A stretch of 52,298 bases of DNA from assembly GCA_022768825.1 (NCBI GenBank), contig JALEJB010000028.1, forward strand, positions 1 through 52,298. The letters are read 5' to 3'. This DNA is from Lachnospiraceae bacterium (GTDB taxonomy: Bacteria; Bacillota; Clostridia; Lachnospirales; Lachnospiraceae). Under the pieces are notes generated by a model. It was not told the origin of the DNA, ran no database searches, and worked only from the letters and a program-made list of their open reading frames with translations. Shown here in pieces: positions 7,786 through 16,403 of the stretch; the first letter of the stretch is position 1, and each line of letters begins with the position of its first letter. Both the position numbers and the translations under genes were made by a program.

Positions 7786-9945
7786 TTACTTTTTCACTTT
7801 AATCTTACCGGTTACCTTCAGTCTCGTTCCATCTGTGGTAATCGCGGCGACCCAGACATTATGTCCGATCGCTGCTTTTTTCAGCCGCACTCGCCCGTTG
7901 GAATCAACCGTCGCATAGTTCGTATTGCTCACCTTCCATACCACTTTGGCATTGGTGGTGTAACTCGGCGTCACAGTTGCTTTCATCTGAACCGTCTTTG
8001 TCTTGGAGTACGAAACCGCTATCCGTGTCTTGTTCAGACTGATTGCCGTCGCCCGGTTATACACCTTTGCCAGATCGATCACGCTTCCCGTGATACATTT
8101 ATCTGTCAGATGTTCACTCGCTCTCACACATTGCAGCAGCATACTGCGAAGCTGCGTACCGGAAAGCGTCGGATTTGCCGATTTGATAATGGCTGTCGAT
8201 GCCGATACCACCGGTGTCGCCATCGAGCTTCCATTGGTAATCGCATATTCCACATACTCACTCTGATCGAGATTTGCCACAGAAATCGCGATATCATCAA
8301 GCAGCAAAACCTGCGGTTTTCCGATATTGTACCAGCTCAGTCCAATCTGCAGCCCCACCAGTCGAAAATAGGTACGCCCATCTTTATTAAAAAACCGTGT
8401 TTCACCCGGTGTGCTTTTCAGGTGTATATCCTCCCAGACGATATTGCCCCCCGTGTTTTGCCCTTCTAACAGGCTCACCTCATAGACCGCATTCGGATCC
8501 AGATTCAGGTCCGTCACATCCACGTAGATGGATCCGGCCTGCTCCATGGCCGGATCATAGAACATCTGCGTAACATCATTTAAGGTCACCGTCAGCTTCT
8601 CATAGCTGTTATAGGCATCCGTCACGATCTCAGCCTGCGTCGAATAATAAGTTGGCAAGCCAAGCTGTGCCGCCGTATACACATCCTGATAGGTCTGTGA
8701 TGCGATCATCACATTTCCCGGCTGTTCATCAAAGGAATTGTAATAGATACTGGTTCGTTTTCGCGCAGAGGCATCCATGACCTGCGGCAGATACACTTTC
8801 TGTGTATAAGCAGACAGTATGTTGGTTCCCGGCGCGAACAGGTCAACGGTCTGCTTTCCGTAATCGCTGAAAAAAGCCGCCTCATCCGCATAATCACTGG
8901 CACCGACAATCACCTTATAGGGACTGTCCAAATCATACGGCGTTGTGCGCACACCGTTATCATGGTTGACGCCATCATTTCCCGCAGCAAAAATCGTCAG
9001 TGCTCCCAACTCGCCAATCTTATTGATGGCACTGTTCATAGCACCGGAGGTATCATAGTTTCCACCCCAGGAACAATTGACAGCCACCACATTGACACCT
9101 GCCTCCATCGCCTTTGCCACATAGGAGAAGGCCGCTATGATCGCCGCATCCTCTAAATTGGCAGACTGATCCTTGCAAACCTTCAACGCCATGATCCTGG
9201 CAGAAGCAATTCCCGTGATACCGATCCCATTATCTTTCGTTGCAGCCGCAATACCTGCCACATGAGTGCCATGCCCGAGAGTATCCATCGGATCTTCGTC
9301 ACCGTTGGCAAAATCATAGCCGTACCGTCCCTGCAAAATCTCCGGATACGGATTTACCCACATTTGATCTTTCAGATCCTCATGATTGTAATTGACACCG
9401 GTATCCAACACAGCGATAACCGGTGTCCCCTTTGTCGTGGCAGTCATCTGCGAATAACGGATGCCCGGACTCGCCGTCGTCATCTGCGTCGAGTTTCCAT
9501 CCAGATACCATTGATAGTCTGTAAACGCATCCGAGCACAGATGCTGATAACCGTTGGCACTGACATTGTCTACATAATAAAAATCCAGTGCACGTTCCAT
9601 CAATTCCTCTGTCGTATATTTGTCCGAAGACAGATGTACGACGTAGGAATTCTTATTTTTATCATCTTCAGATTCCCCGAAATCATAGACAGCTTCAATC
9701 TGAATATGGGAATCAAAGGACGCCGTTCCCTCTCTGGTAAGCGATGTAAGTCCCACCGCATCCAACGTGACGATCGCCTCTCCCGGTACGTATTCACCGG
9801 CAATCATTTCATCCTTTGCATTCTCCAAAATCTCCTGTGTCTGTTCCTGTCGCGCTTCTGCTGCATAATATGGCTGCAGGCTTGTATTTATCCCAGTTAA
9901 TACAAACATCAACGCAAACATTCCCGCTGCCTTTCTTCGAATCAT
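7786..9945 (-). CDS. Secreted subtilisin-like serine protease (S8) with Big_2 domain
   Basis: A 719-residue preproprotein. A signal peptide spans residues 1-30 (RRK, hydrophobic stretch, YYAAEA), followed by a propeptide to ~155. The S8 domain has Asp181 (AVLDTGV), His225 (GHGTHVAG), oxyanion Asn323 (AAGND) and Ser574 (NGSSMATP), so the triad is complete. About 190 residues lie between residue 380 and the serine motif, an insertion probably forming an extra beta domain. Residues ~635-719 form a bacterial Ig-like Big_2 domain ending in Lys-rich KIKVKK. Expected outside the cell, perhaps wall-associated. GAGGTG precedes the ATG, 64 bases after the upstream dehydratase gene. Confidence 0.93.
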   Translation of the reverse strand: MIRRKAAGMFALMFVLTGINTSLQPYYAAEARQEQTQEILENAKDEMIAGEYVPGEAIVTLDAVGLTSLTREGTASFDSHIQIEAVYDFGESEDDKNKNSYVVHLSSDKYTTEELMERALDFYYVDNVSANGYQHLCSDAFTDYQWYLDGNSTQMTTASPGIRYSQMTATTKGTPVIAVLDTGVNYNHEDLKDQMWVNPYPEILQGRYGYDFANGDEDPMDTLGHGTHVAGIAAATKDNGIGITGIASARIMALKVCKDQSANLEDAAIIAAFSYVAKAMEAGVNVVAVNCSWGGNYDTSGAMNSAINKIGELGALTIFAAGNDGVNHDNGVRTTPYDLDSPYKVIVGASDYADEAAFFSDYGKQTVDLFAPGTNILSAYTQKVYLPQVMDASARKRTSIYYNSFDEQPGNVMIASQTYQDVYTAAQLGLPTYYSTQAEIVTDAYNSYEKLTVTLNDVTQMFYDPAMEQAGSIYVDVTDLNLDPNAVYEVSLLEGQNTGGNIVWEDIHLKSTPGETRFFNKDGRTYFRLVGLQIGLSWYNIGKPQVLLLDDIAISVANLDQSEYVEYAITNGSSMATPVVSASTAIIKSANPTLSGTQLRSMLLQCVRASEHLTDKCITGSVIDLAKVYNRATAISLNKTRIAVSYSKTKTVQMKATVTPSYTTNAKVVWKVSNTNYATVDSNGRVRLKKAAIGHNVWVAAITTDGTRLKVTGKIKVKK

Positions 9946-10009
9946 CTTTCACCTCTTACTTTCGCAACTGTTCAGTAGCTTTGCAGCTTTGATCTTTTTT
10001 GATCGTTCG

Positions 10010-11869
10010 TCATTTTCCCTGTATTGAATACGTCGGAACCATCTGCTGAATCTTTTGTTTGATATCAGAAGGTTCTGTTACTACATAATCCTTGATCTCA
10101 TCCAACTGACGAAGGAACAATTCCTCATCAAAATCGATCGGCTTTCCGATATGGATCATCCGATTTGCCGTATCCTGTAAGCCCTCTTCTTCCATGAGCA
10201 TCTCCTCATAGAGCTTCTCGCCGGGGCGAAGACCGGTAAACTCGATCATAATATCCTCATTCGGCTTGTGACCACTCAGCTTGATCAGGTTGGTTGCCAG
10301 ATCCAGAATCTTCACGGGTTCACCCATATCCAACACAAAGATCTCACCGCCTTTTGCATAAGCTCCCGCCTGCAGAACAAGCGATACCGCCTCCGGAATC
10401 GTCATAAAATAACGGATGATATCCGGATGTGTCACTGTCACCGGTCCGCCGGCTTCGATCTGTTTCTTGAAAAGCGGGATCACACTTCCGTTGCTGCCAA
10501 GCACATTTCCAAAACGAACCGCTACAAACTCTGTGTCGGAACGGTTGTTGTAGGTCTGTATGATCATCTCGCAGACACGCTTGGTAGCGCCCATGATATT
10601 CGTCGGATTGACCGCCTTGTCCGTGGAGATCATGACAAACCGTTTGACCCCGTGCCGGTCCGCAGCCTTTACGACCTTCCAGGTTCCCAGCACATTATTT
10701 TTCACCGCCTCATTCGGAGACTCCTCCATCAAAGGCACATGCTTGTGTGCCGCTGCATGATAGACGATATCCGGGTGATACTCGGCAAAAATATCATCCA
10801 TACGTTTCGTATTTCGAACCGACGCGATCAGCACCACCAAATTCAGATCCGGATGGGTGCGCCACAGCTCCTGCTGAATGGAATAGGCGTTGTTCTCATA
10901 GATATCGACGATCACAAGCTGCTTCGGATGATGGGATGCGATCTGACGACAAAGCTCGCTTCCGATGGAGCCACCGCCACCGGTCACCATGACGACCTGA
11001 TCGGATACATATCCCATAATGGAATCCAGATCCACCTCAATGGGTTCACGACCGAGAAGGTCATTCACATCCACTTCCTTGAGCTTGCTGACGCTGACTT
11101 CTCCATTGACCAGCTGATAGATACCCGGCAGACGCTTCAGCTCACAGCCAGTCTCCTTACAGATATCCACCACCCGCTTGATCTCTTTGGCCGAAGCCGA
11201 AGGGAGCGCAATAAAAATCTCATCCACCTGCTGAGCTTCCACGACCTTTGGAATATCCTCGGACTTGCCCAGCACGCGGATGCCGTGAATGTACGTATTC
11301 TGTTTCAACGGTGCATCATCAATGACACCGACGATCCGCTTATTGACATATTTGCTGTCTGCGATCTCTTTGATCAGCGCGCTGCCGGCAGAGCCCGCGC
11401 CAATGATCAAGACGTTGTTTCGCTTCGTGCGGTCCCCCGCTGCACGACCTTTGAGGGCACGCACGGCGCGGTAAAAATAACGCCCCAGGATCGTAAAGCC
11501 CAATAAAAAGATCGGATACGACACAAAATAGCTGCGGGGCATCGGATAACCCTGTACGGCACGAGCTTCCACCAGAAACAGGATCATATTGGCAATGCCG
11601 ACCACAAAGCAGGCGCAGACGATATAGATCATCTCTGTCGTCCCGGCATAGGACCACAGACTGCTGTACATACGAAAGACCGTAAAGATCGTGACCGTGA
11701 GAAGCACGCTGAGCAGCAGTTCACTCCACATCGTATCCGTATACTGCGTCGGGATGGAATTGATCTTAAAATCAAAGCGCATGGCGATCGCCAGTATGCT
11801 GGCAAATACCACTGCTGCCGCATCATAACAAACCAAAAAAAATCTTCTGATCAATAATTGTGAGTCCAT
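10010..11869 (-). CDS. Membrane nucleotide-sugar 4,6-dehydratase (CapD/PglF type)
   Basis: A 619-residue protein with four N-terminal membrane helices (~11-29, 50-67, 80-101, 117-135), a first Rossmann domain (GAGSAGSA, ~157-164) and the catalytic SDR domain (VTGGGGSIGSEL, ~295-306; STDKAVNPTNIMGATKR near 409). This is the classic layout of UDP-N-acetylglucosamine 4,6-dehydratases that start synthesis of modified sugars for capsule or protein glycans. AAGGAG precedes the ATG. Glycosyltransferase, transglutaminase and secreted protease neighbours fit surface biogenesis, though no full polysaccharide cluster is present. Confidence 0.92.
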   Translation of the reverse strand: MDSQLLIRRFFLVCYDAAAVVFASILAIAMRFDFKINSIPTQYTDTMWSELLLSVLLTVTIFTVFRMYSSLWSYAGTTEMIYIVCACFVVGIANMILFLVEARAVQGYPMPRSYFVSYPIFLLGFTILGRYFYRAVRALKGRAAGDRTKRNNVLIIGAGSAGSALIKEIADSKYVNKRIVGVIDDAPLKQNTYIHGIRVLGKSEDIPKVVEAQQVDEIFIALPSASAKEIKRVVDICKETGCELKRLPGIYQLVNGEVSVSKLKEVDVNDLLGREPIEVDLDSIMGYVSDQVVMVTGGGGSIGSELCRQIASHHPKQLVIVDIYENNAYSIQQELWRTHPDLNLVVLIASVRNTKRMDDIFAEYHPDIVYHAAAHKHVPLMEESPNEAVKNNVLGTWKVVKAADRHGVKRFVMISTDKAVNPTNIMGATKRVCEMIIQTYNNRSDTEFVAVRFGNVLGSNGSVIPLFKKQIEAGGPVTVTHPDIIRYFMTIPEAVSLVLQAGAYAKGGEIFVLDMGEPVKILDLATNLIKLSGHKPNEDIMIEFTGLRPGEKLYEEMLMEEEGLQDTANRMIHIGKPIDFDEELFLRQLDEIKDYVVTEPSDIKQKIQQMVPTYSIQGK

Positions 11870-11921
11870 TGGTTCTCCTTCGTAAAAACTGTTTTCATCT
11901 ATATTTTACGACATTTCCGGC

Positions 11922-11948
11922 AAAAAAACCGGTGCAGGCTATGCCTGC
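11922..11948 (-). terminator. Terminator overlapping the end of the transglutaminase gene
   Basis: Minus strand GCAGGC-ATA-GCCTGC hairpin that includes the stop codon, then ACCGG and seven T residues. Confidence 0.45.
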
Positions 11949-12982
11949 TTTTCGTAAATGATCTCCAGCAAAGTATAACTTCCTCTGACTTCCGGCATCC
12001 CGTATTTCAGCGATTTGCACTGATCATTCTGGCGGTAAAATTCATCAAAAACAGACTGTGTGGTCAGGCCGGAATCGGTTTTTAATGCCAGCCAAACGGT
12101 CTGTGAACCGCCCTTTACGATCTTCGCCACCTGCTTTTTCAGCTGGGTGCTACCATCACAGACCATGGCAAACAAGGAAATATATTGATCCGCACTGGCC
12201 GTACATGCCGGAAAATCACTTCTCGTCCAGCTATGATCCCTCGCCATCTCCTGATCGGACAGCAAAAAATATCTGTAATCGATATTGCCTTTCTCATCCG
12301 GAACCGGATCATCCCAGGTCACGTCGATATGATACCATTTGCCCCCCACCTTTACCATGTTCCATGCGTGACCGACTCCATTTCCCGTACCGGTCACCAT
12401 CTTGCACGGGATGTTCATGAGATTCATCAACGCATAAAACGTCTTCGCATATCCCTCACAGACGGCGGTCTTATTTTTCAGAAGTCCGACCGCGGTATAA
12501 TCTGCCTTCGGGATCTGGTTGATGATATAATTATCGTAATCGTATGCCGTGTTTTTAATGATATAATCGTGCGCCGCCTTCACCTTTGCCGCATCGGACT
12601 TCTTGCCCTTTGCCAGTTTGTTGGCGATGGTTTTCAGCTTTTTATCATAAGTTGTGTTGCCGGTCAATGTGACCTTGATCTTATAGACCGAAGTGTATCC
12701 GCTCTTTTTTATGGTCAGCTTCGCACTACCTACACCGACAGCCGTTACCACACCGTTTTTCGTTACTGTGGCCACCTTTTTATTACTCGTCTGATAGGTC
12801 GCCGCGGCATCTGAAAAGTAGAACCCATCTCCCAGTGCCATGTTTTTTGTCTGCGCAGTCTGTGCCGCCTGCACCTGCTGCGGCTGCTGTCGCTGTAAGG
12901 AAGTAATCGGCATCACAGATACCGCGATCACCACTGCCAGCACTGCTGCCTTTGCACTTTTTACCCATTTATTTTTCATCAT
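11939..12982 (-). CDS. Secreted Big_2/transglutaminase-like protein
   Basis: A 347-residue exported protein. The chosen start at 12982 (MMKNKW) follows AGGAG and overlaps the end of the glycosyltransferase gene; the open frame extends upstream but has no ribosome site. Residues ~8-40 are a signal peptide, ~50-105 resemble a bacterial Ig-like domain, and ~110-225 are a transglutaminase-core domain with Cys175 (AVCEGYAKTF), His205 (GVGHAWNMV) and Asp220 (WYHIDVTWDDP), a complete triad. Such proteins act as extracellular peptidases or cross-linkers of wall proteins; substrate unknown. Translational coupling ties it to the glycosyltransferase. Confidence 0.88.
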   Translation of the reverse strand: MMKNKWVKSAKAAVLAVVIAVSVMPITSLQRQQPQQVQAAQTAQTKNMALGDGFYFSDAAATYQTSNKKVATVTKNGVVTAVGVGSAKLTIKKSGYTSVYKIKVTLTGNTTYDKKLKTIANKLAKGKKSDAAKVKAAHDYIIKNTAYDYDNYIINQIPKADYTAVGLLKNKTAVCEGYAKTFYALMNLMNIPCKMVTGTGNGVGHAWNMVKVGGKWYHIDVTWDDPVPDEKGNIDYRYFLLSDQEMARDHSWTRSDFPACTASADQYISLFAMVCDGSTQLKKQVAKIVKGGSQTVWLALKTDSGLTTQSVFDEFYRQNDQCKSLKYGMPEVRGSYTLLEIIYEKQA

Positions 12983-13829
12983 TCTTCTCCTTTTTCTGTT
13001 GCTCCATAATTTTTGCATCCACCAAAAACCGATACCAGTATCCCTGCAGGAAATGAAATGCCAGCCCTTCCTTTCCATCCAGAAAGCCCAGCCGGATCAA
13101 ATACCGGTAGATAAAATACCAGTGCGCCCTGCGCATCAGCGGGGTACGGTAATACAGGAGGTACTTGAGCCACCGCTTCCGCTCGGCCTGATTACCGAAC
13201 AATTTCGGGCGAATGGCATCCTCCGATTCGAGCTGACGCTGTTTGTCCAGATAATCCGCCACCTCTCTGTCCGAATACCAGTTGTGTTTTCCGATCCACC
13301 ATTCCAGAGATTTGGTATTTTTGTCGATAAAATCATGCTTTAAGCGTACCGTGCGCCCCTCTGTCAGGTACATATGCTCATCCATGATCGTCTGCTCACA
13401 TCGGCAAAAACCGGTTCGAAAGATCCGAAGCATGATCGTCGGGTACACACCGCCGTGGCGGATCCATCTGCCCATGAAGATGACACGCCGCCGAAGCTCA
13501 ATGCCCTTCACGTCTTCCTCCAATGTCGGGATGACCTGCTCCATCTCCCGGACCAGCTCCGGCAGAAGCTCTTCATCCGCATCCATACGCATCGTCCATG
13601 TCGTATCAATATCCGTGTGATCCAGTCCCCAATTCAGCTGCGTCGCGTAATCCACCCACGGATTCTGATACACATCCGCCCCCAGTGACCGGGCAATTTC
13701 AACCGTGCGATCCGTGCTAAAGCTGTCGACGATCACAAACCGTCTCGCGATCCCCTGAAAGGATCGGATACACTTTTCAATATTTTTTTCCTCATTTTTG
13801 GTCAAAATCAAAACCGTTAAATCAAGCAT
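12969..13829 (-). CDS. Family 2 glycosyltransferase
   Basis: A 286-residue GT-A enzyme: LTVLILTKNEEKNIEKCI at the start, IVDSFSTDRTVEIA, and the metal-binding RMDADEEL with Asp83 and Asp85. It resembles the WaaE/KdtX-like branch of GT2, cytoplasmic enzymes adding a sugar to lipid-linked or envelope glycans; donor and acceptor cannot be told. It is transcribed from the promoter at 13907-13936 and overlaps the transglutaminase gene downstream. Confidence 0.9.
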   Translation of the reverse strand: MLDLTVLILTKNEEKNIEKCIRSFQGIARRFVIVDSFSTDRTVEIARSLGADVYQNPWVDYATQLNWGLDHTDIDTTWTMRMDADEELLPELVREMEQVIPTLEEDVKGIELRRRVIFMGRWIRHGGVYPTIMLRIFRTGFCRCEQTIMDEHMYLTEGRTVRLKHDFIDKNTKSLEWWIGKHNWYSDREVADYLDKQRQLESEDAIRPKLFGNQAERKRWLKYLLYYRTPLMRRAHWYFIYRYLIRLGFLDGKEGLAFHFLQGYWYRFLVDAKIMEQQKKEKNDEK

Positions 13830-13906
13830 GCGCTCTTTTTCCTTTCATCTTGAAAGTAGATGAGACTCCCGCTTCCATAAGTAAAATGGTGAGCGAAACT
13901 ACTCTC

Positions 13907-13936
13907 AGTATAGCCTTTTTTATCGGTATCCGTCAA
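13907..13936 (-). promoter_or_regulatory. Sigma-A promoter for the glycosyltransferase/transglutaminase operon
   Basis: Minus strand TTGACG-N18-TATACT. The -35 overlaps the stop codon of the GHKL gene upstream. The -10 is ~80 bases before the ATG. Confidence 0.65.
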
Positions 13937-15228
13937 ATATGTATCTCATTTTTTCCATCAAAACAGATCCGCACACATTTCGTATAGATATCTGTGCCCG
14001 GATCGATCGCCTCGATCTCTATCGATGCGTCATAGGTACGCAATGTATTGACCGTATCCGCCAGTCCGTTGCCGGTTCCCGTGGTCGTATTGCCTCGCTC
14101 ACCGAACCGCTCCAGGATAAAGTCCGGAAATGGCACGCCGCTGTCATAGACACACAGCTCCAGGCAATCCGAAGGTCCTACCGCCAGGATCAACAGGATT
14201 TCCCGCACTTCGCCGTCAGTCTTGTTGATGGCTGTCACCGCATTTTTCACCAGATCATTGATGACGCGAAGCAGCTCCGCCTCGCCGATTCCGATATCGC
14301 TTACATATGTATCAATCGGTCCCGGAATCATCACCTCAAAGGAAATCTCCTGCTGCCTGCACTGACAGAGCTTATCCCGCAGCAATGCATTCAACAGATC
14401 CATTCCCGTATCCCCGATGAGGCTTGCCGCCAGATCCGGATCAAACATCTCCTGCTTCTCGGATTTACAGAAATCTGCCAGTTCCTGCCGAAGCTTCGAG
14501 TCAATGGTGTCCTCCGTGGCAACCACACGGCTCACCACATCAATGACATCCCGGGAGCGATGAATCTCCTGACTCATTCGCTGGTTATCATCCAAAATGC
14601 GTTGGTTGTCAGCAGTCAGGTGGCGGTGTTGGAGGTTCATGAGGGCGGTGAAAAACATAGTAAAATACACAAGCAAAATAAGTATTCTCAAATACAAAAT
14701 ATCCCTATTCCCAAGTGCAATAAAAAATAATTGTTGAAAAAATAAAAGGAATGCTCCTAAGATTGCCATTATGTATCTTGTAATATTCTTTATACGTTTT
14801 TGAAACCACGCATATTTCTTCCAAATAAAAATAATCATTGCAACTCGCATGATTATCATCACAAGTACTTTATCAGATATTGAAGACTCTTTCCTCATCA
14901 GAGAATCATACAAACCAAATGCACAACCAATAATAAAACCACAAAAAACAAATATAACATATACATCCATAACAAGGGTAAATATTATTTTTTTACTTGA
15001 GCGTTTCCAACACTCATATCCACCCAAAATCACCATAACAAGAATAGGCAATAAATTGCTCATATATGTATATTTGTCTGATGTAAATCCAAGTTGCGCA
15101 ATAGTAAGAATTACTATCAGACCAACAGCCCCAACATCAATGTACAACTTTTTCTCACGCTGTGCAATCAACTCCATGAGTAACCAAAACATAATTGACT
15201 TTATTAAACTCGCAATCACTTCTAACAT
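13933..15228 (-). CDS. GHKL-domain sensor protein (AgrC-like layout)
   Basis: A 431-residue protein with about six membrane helices in residues 1-205, a coiled segment (~205-245) and a C-terminal GHKL ATPase: N-box NDLVKNAVTAI, G1 region YDSGVPFPDF, G2 TGTGNGLADTV. The layout matches peptide-sensing kinases of the AgrC type. The usual phospho-acceptor pattern (HD after a basic pair) is not seen; the best candidate is the His in QEIHRSRD, so kinase chemistry is uncertain. An AT-rich leader carries a weak AAAGGG site. It lies downstream of a 16-residue small ORF and terminator, near three Spo0A-like regulators that could be its outputs. Confidence 0.82.
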   Translation of the reverse strand: MLEVIASLIKSIMFWLLMELIAQREKKLYIDVGAVGLIVILTIAQLGFTSDKYTYMSNLLPILVMVILGGYECWKRSSKKIIFTLVMDVYVIFVFCGFIIGCAFGLYDSLMRKESSISDKVLVMIIMRVAMIIFIWKKYAWFQKRIKNITRYIMAILGAFLLFFQQLFFIALGNRDILYLRILILLVYFTMFFTALMNLQHRHLTADNQRILDDNQRMSQEIHRSRDVIDVVSRVVATEDTIDSKLRQELADFCKSEKQEMFDPDLAASLIGDTGMDLLNALLRDKLCQCRQQEISFEVMIPGPIDTYVSDIGIGEAELLRVINDLVKNAVTAINKTDGEVREILLILAVGPSDCLELCVYDSGVPFPDFILERFGERGNTTTGTGNGLADTVNTLRTYDASIEIEAIDPGTDIYTKCVRICFDGKNEIHI

Positions 15229-15248
15229 AATTATATACCCTTTTTCGT

Positions 15249-15254
15249 ATTATA
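15249..15254 (-). promoter_or_regulatory. Possible -10 box directly upstream of the GHKL gene
   Basis: A perfect TATAAT on the minus strand, 20 bases before the ATG and downstream of the terminator at 15287-15327. No convincing -35. It would let the GHKL gene be transcribed separately from the small ORF. Confidence 0.35.
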
Positions 15255-15286
15255 TCATTTTTATTCTCAAAATAATATATATACAT

Positions 15287-15327
15287 AAAAAAAAGAAACT
15301 GTGACCTTCTAATTGGTACACAGTTTC
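15287..15327 (-). terminator. Strong intrinsic terminator/attenuator between small ORF and GHKL gene
   Basis: Minus strand GAAACTGTG(T)ACC pairs with GGTCACAGTTTC around an eight-base loop, with one bulged base, followed by eight T residues. It starts 11 bases after the stop of the small ORF. Confidence 0.88.
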
Positions 15328-15337
15328 TCCTCGCATC

Positions 15338-15388
15338 TTAGTATACAAACCATACATAAATCCACTCAAAAAAGTTATAATTAAACAT
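15338..15388 (-). CDS. 16-residue aromatic small ORF (leader or signal peptide candidate)
   Basis: ATG preceded by AAAGGAGG with an eight-base spacer, an ideal ribosome site, encoding MFNYNFFEWIYVWFVY. Nine of 16 residues are aromatic and there are no Lys or Arg. It is followed by a strong terminator and preceded by a perfect ten-base-pair hairpin, so it looks like a short discrete transcript. It could be a leader peptide controlling the GHKL gene, a peptide signal for that sensor, or a small membrane toxin; it resembles no AgrD I know and there is no AgrB nearby. Translation is likely from the site; the role is open. Confidence 0.55.
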   Translation of the reverse strand: MFNYNFFEWIYVWFVY

Positions 15389-15400
15389 CTCCGACACCTC

Positions 15401-15425
15401 CTTTATTCAATTTTCTTGAATAAAG
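15401..15425 (-). promoter_or_regulatory. Perfect hairpin at the ribosome site of the small ORF
   Basis: CTTTATTCAA and TTGAATAAAG form a ten-base-pair stem with loop GAAAA. The 3' arm runs into the AAAGGAGG site, so pairing could protect the message or partly hide the site. Confidence 0.6.
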
Positions 15426-15450
15426 AATAGATGCCCGAGACGTTTTATTC

Positions 15451-15574
15451 TGTCGCCAGACTCCTTCGACATTGTCGACGCATGTCGTTCTTATGTCGAA
15501 GTCTCAATCATAAAATCCCGAAAACATGGGATTTTTCACTTTAAAATTTGTCGTAAGATGTCGTTTTTACGACA
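15451..15574. promoter_or_regulatory. Cluster of Spo0A-box-like TGTCG motifs
   Basis: Within ~125 bases there are eight TGTCG cores: plus-strand at 15451, 15473, 15483, 15494, 15549 and 15559, and inverted copies at 15465-15471 (TTCGACA) and 15570-15574. Two are exact TGTCGAA (15465-15471 inverted, 15494-15500). TGTCGAA is the Spo0A box of Bacillus and Clostridium. The cluster lies upstream of the small ORF and overlaps the end of a gene for a Spo0A-like regulator. Confidence 0.6.
15512..15536 (-). terminator. Terminator after response regulator 1
   Basis: AAAATCCC and GGGATTTT form a perfect eight-base-pair stem around an eight-base loop, 31 bases past the stop of the regulator gene. A/T tracts on both sides would work in either direction. 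Confidence 0.6.
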
Positions 15575-16355
15575 GAAGGTGCAGCATGTTGATGATAAAC
15601 TCCTTGTTGGTCGGCTTCCCCTTCTGCCGGTTCCACTCGAAGGGATAATGCATTTGCAGATCCTCCAGATTGGTCTGCTTCCAGGTGGTCTCGATCGCAG
15701 AGCGGACATTGCGCTCCACATTGATCGACATCGTATTGTTGAGCTGCGCAGTCTCCTCATACAGTTCCTTGACACGCGTATCGTCCACTTCCGTATGCTC
15801 CTTCAACGCGATATGCAGGATATCCTGCAGATACGCGGTTCCCAAAGTACCTGCCTTGAAGCCCATATCCACCAATGTCTGATAGATATATCGTTTCAGC
15901 TCGCGGGCTTGTACCAGATCCGCCTTGGTGGCAACTTCTGCCGCCATCTTCCGCATTGCGAGCTCCGTCTGAAATGGCAATGCCTTTTTGATCATGCTTA
16001 AGATCTTTTCTTCCGTGTACATGGAATTCGTCTTCTGATACACAAAATCCGCGCCATTTTCTCTGACCAGACCGAGCATAATCTCGCTTCCGGTATTTGT
16101 CACCACCATAATGTACGGCTTTTTCTCACAGATCTGCTTCGCCTTTATCAAAAAAGATAATCCATCTCCCTCTTTCAGCTCCAGATCCAGAATGACCACA
16201 TCCACCGGATTGGTCCGCAGATAGTTCAGCGCAGCGCCTTCGCAGCCTGTCGCATACACCAGTTCCATCTCCTGTTTCTTTTCTATTTCTCTTCTGTATG
16301 CCTCACATACGGCTTCATCGTCCTCTAGCATTAGCACTTTTATTAAATCCGACAT
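15567..16355 (-). CDS. Response regulator 1 with Spo0A-like C-terminal domain
   Basis: A 262-residue protein. Residues 1-125 are a receiver domain: acidic pair EDDE, phospho-acceptor Asp in VVILDLEL, Thr in VVTNTGSE, and Lys in VYQKTNS. The C-terminal ~110 residues match the Spo0A_C fold: LVDMGFKAGTLGTAYLQ, VERNVRSAIETTW and the closing KPTNKEFI. The family binds TGTCGAA-type boxes. It is not Spo0A itself, as the receiver and recognition segments diverge. It follows regulator 2 by 48 bases, probably co-transcribed, with a terminator and a box cluster just downstream. Confidence 0.85.
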   Translation of the reverse strand: MSDLIKVLMLEDDEAVCEAYRREIEKKQEMELVYATGCEGAALNYLRTNPVDVVILDLELKEGDGLSFLIKAKQICEKKPYIMVVTNTGSEIMLGLVRENGADFVYQKTNSMYTEEKILSMIKKALPFQTELAMRKMAAEVATKADLVQARELKRYIYQTLVDMGFKAGTLGTAYLQDILHIALKEHTEVDDTRVKELYEETAQLNNTMSINVERNVRSAIETTWKQTNLEDLQMHYPFEWNRQKGKPTNKEFIINMLHLLS

Positions 16356-16403
16356 AACAAGCCCTCTTTGTATCCTTTTCTCTTTTTGTTATTGATTTTT
16401 ATT

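Noticed and set aside
7780-8469. 229-codon plus-strand frame over the subtilisin gene
   Set aside because: Shadow of a confident S8 protease; His/Arg/Cys-rich translation.
10268-11506. 412-codon open frame antisense to the dehydratase
   Set aside because: It has no recognisable domain, its composition is odd (His- and Arg-rich), and the dehydratase on the other strand is unmistakable.
13933-15574. Classical agr locus (AgrB/AgrD) around the GHKL gene
   Set aside because: No AgrB-like membrane peptidase, and the 16-residue ORF lacks the Cys and the charged tail of AgrD.
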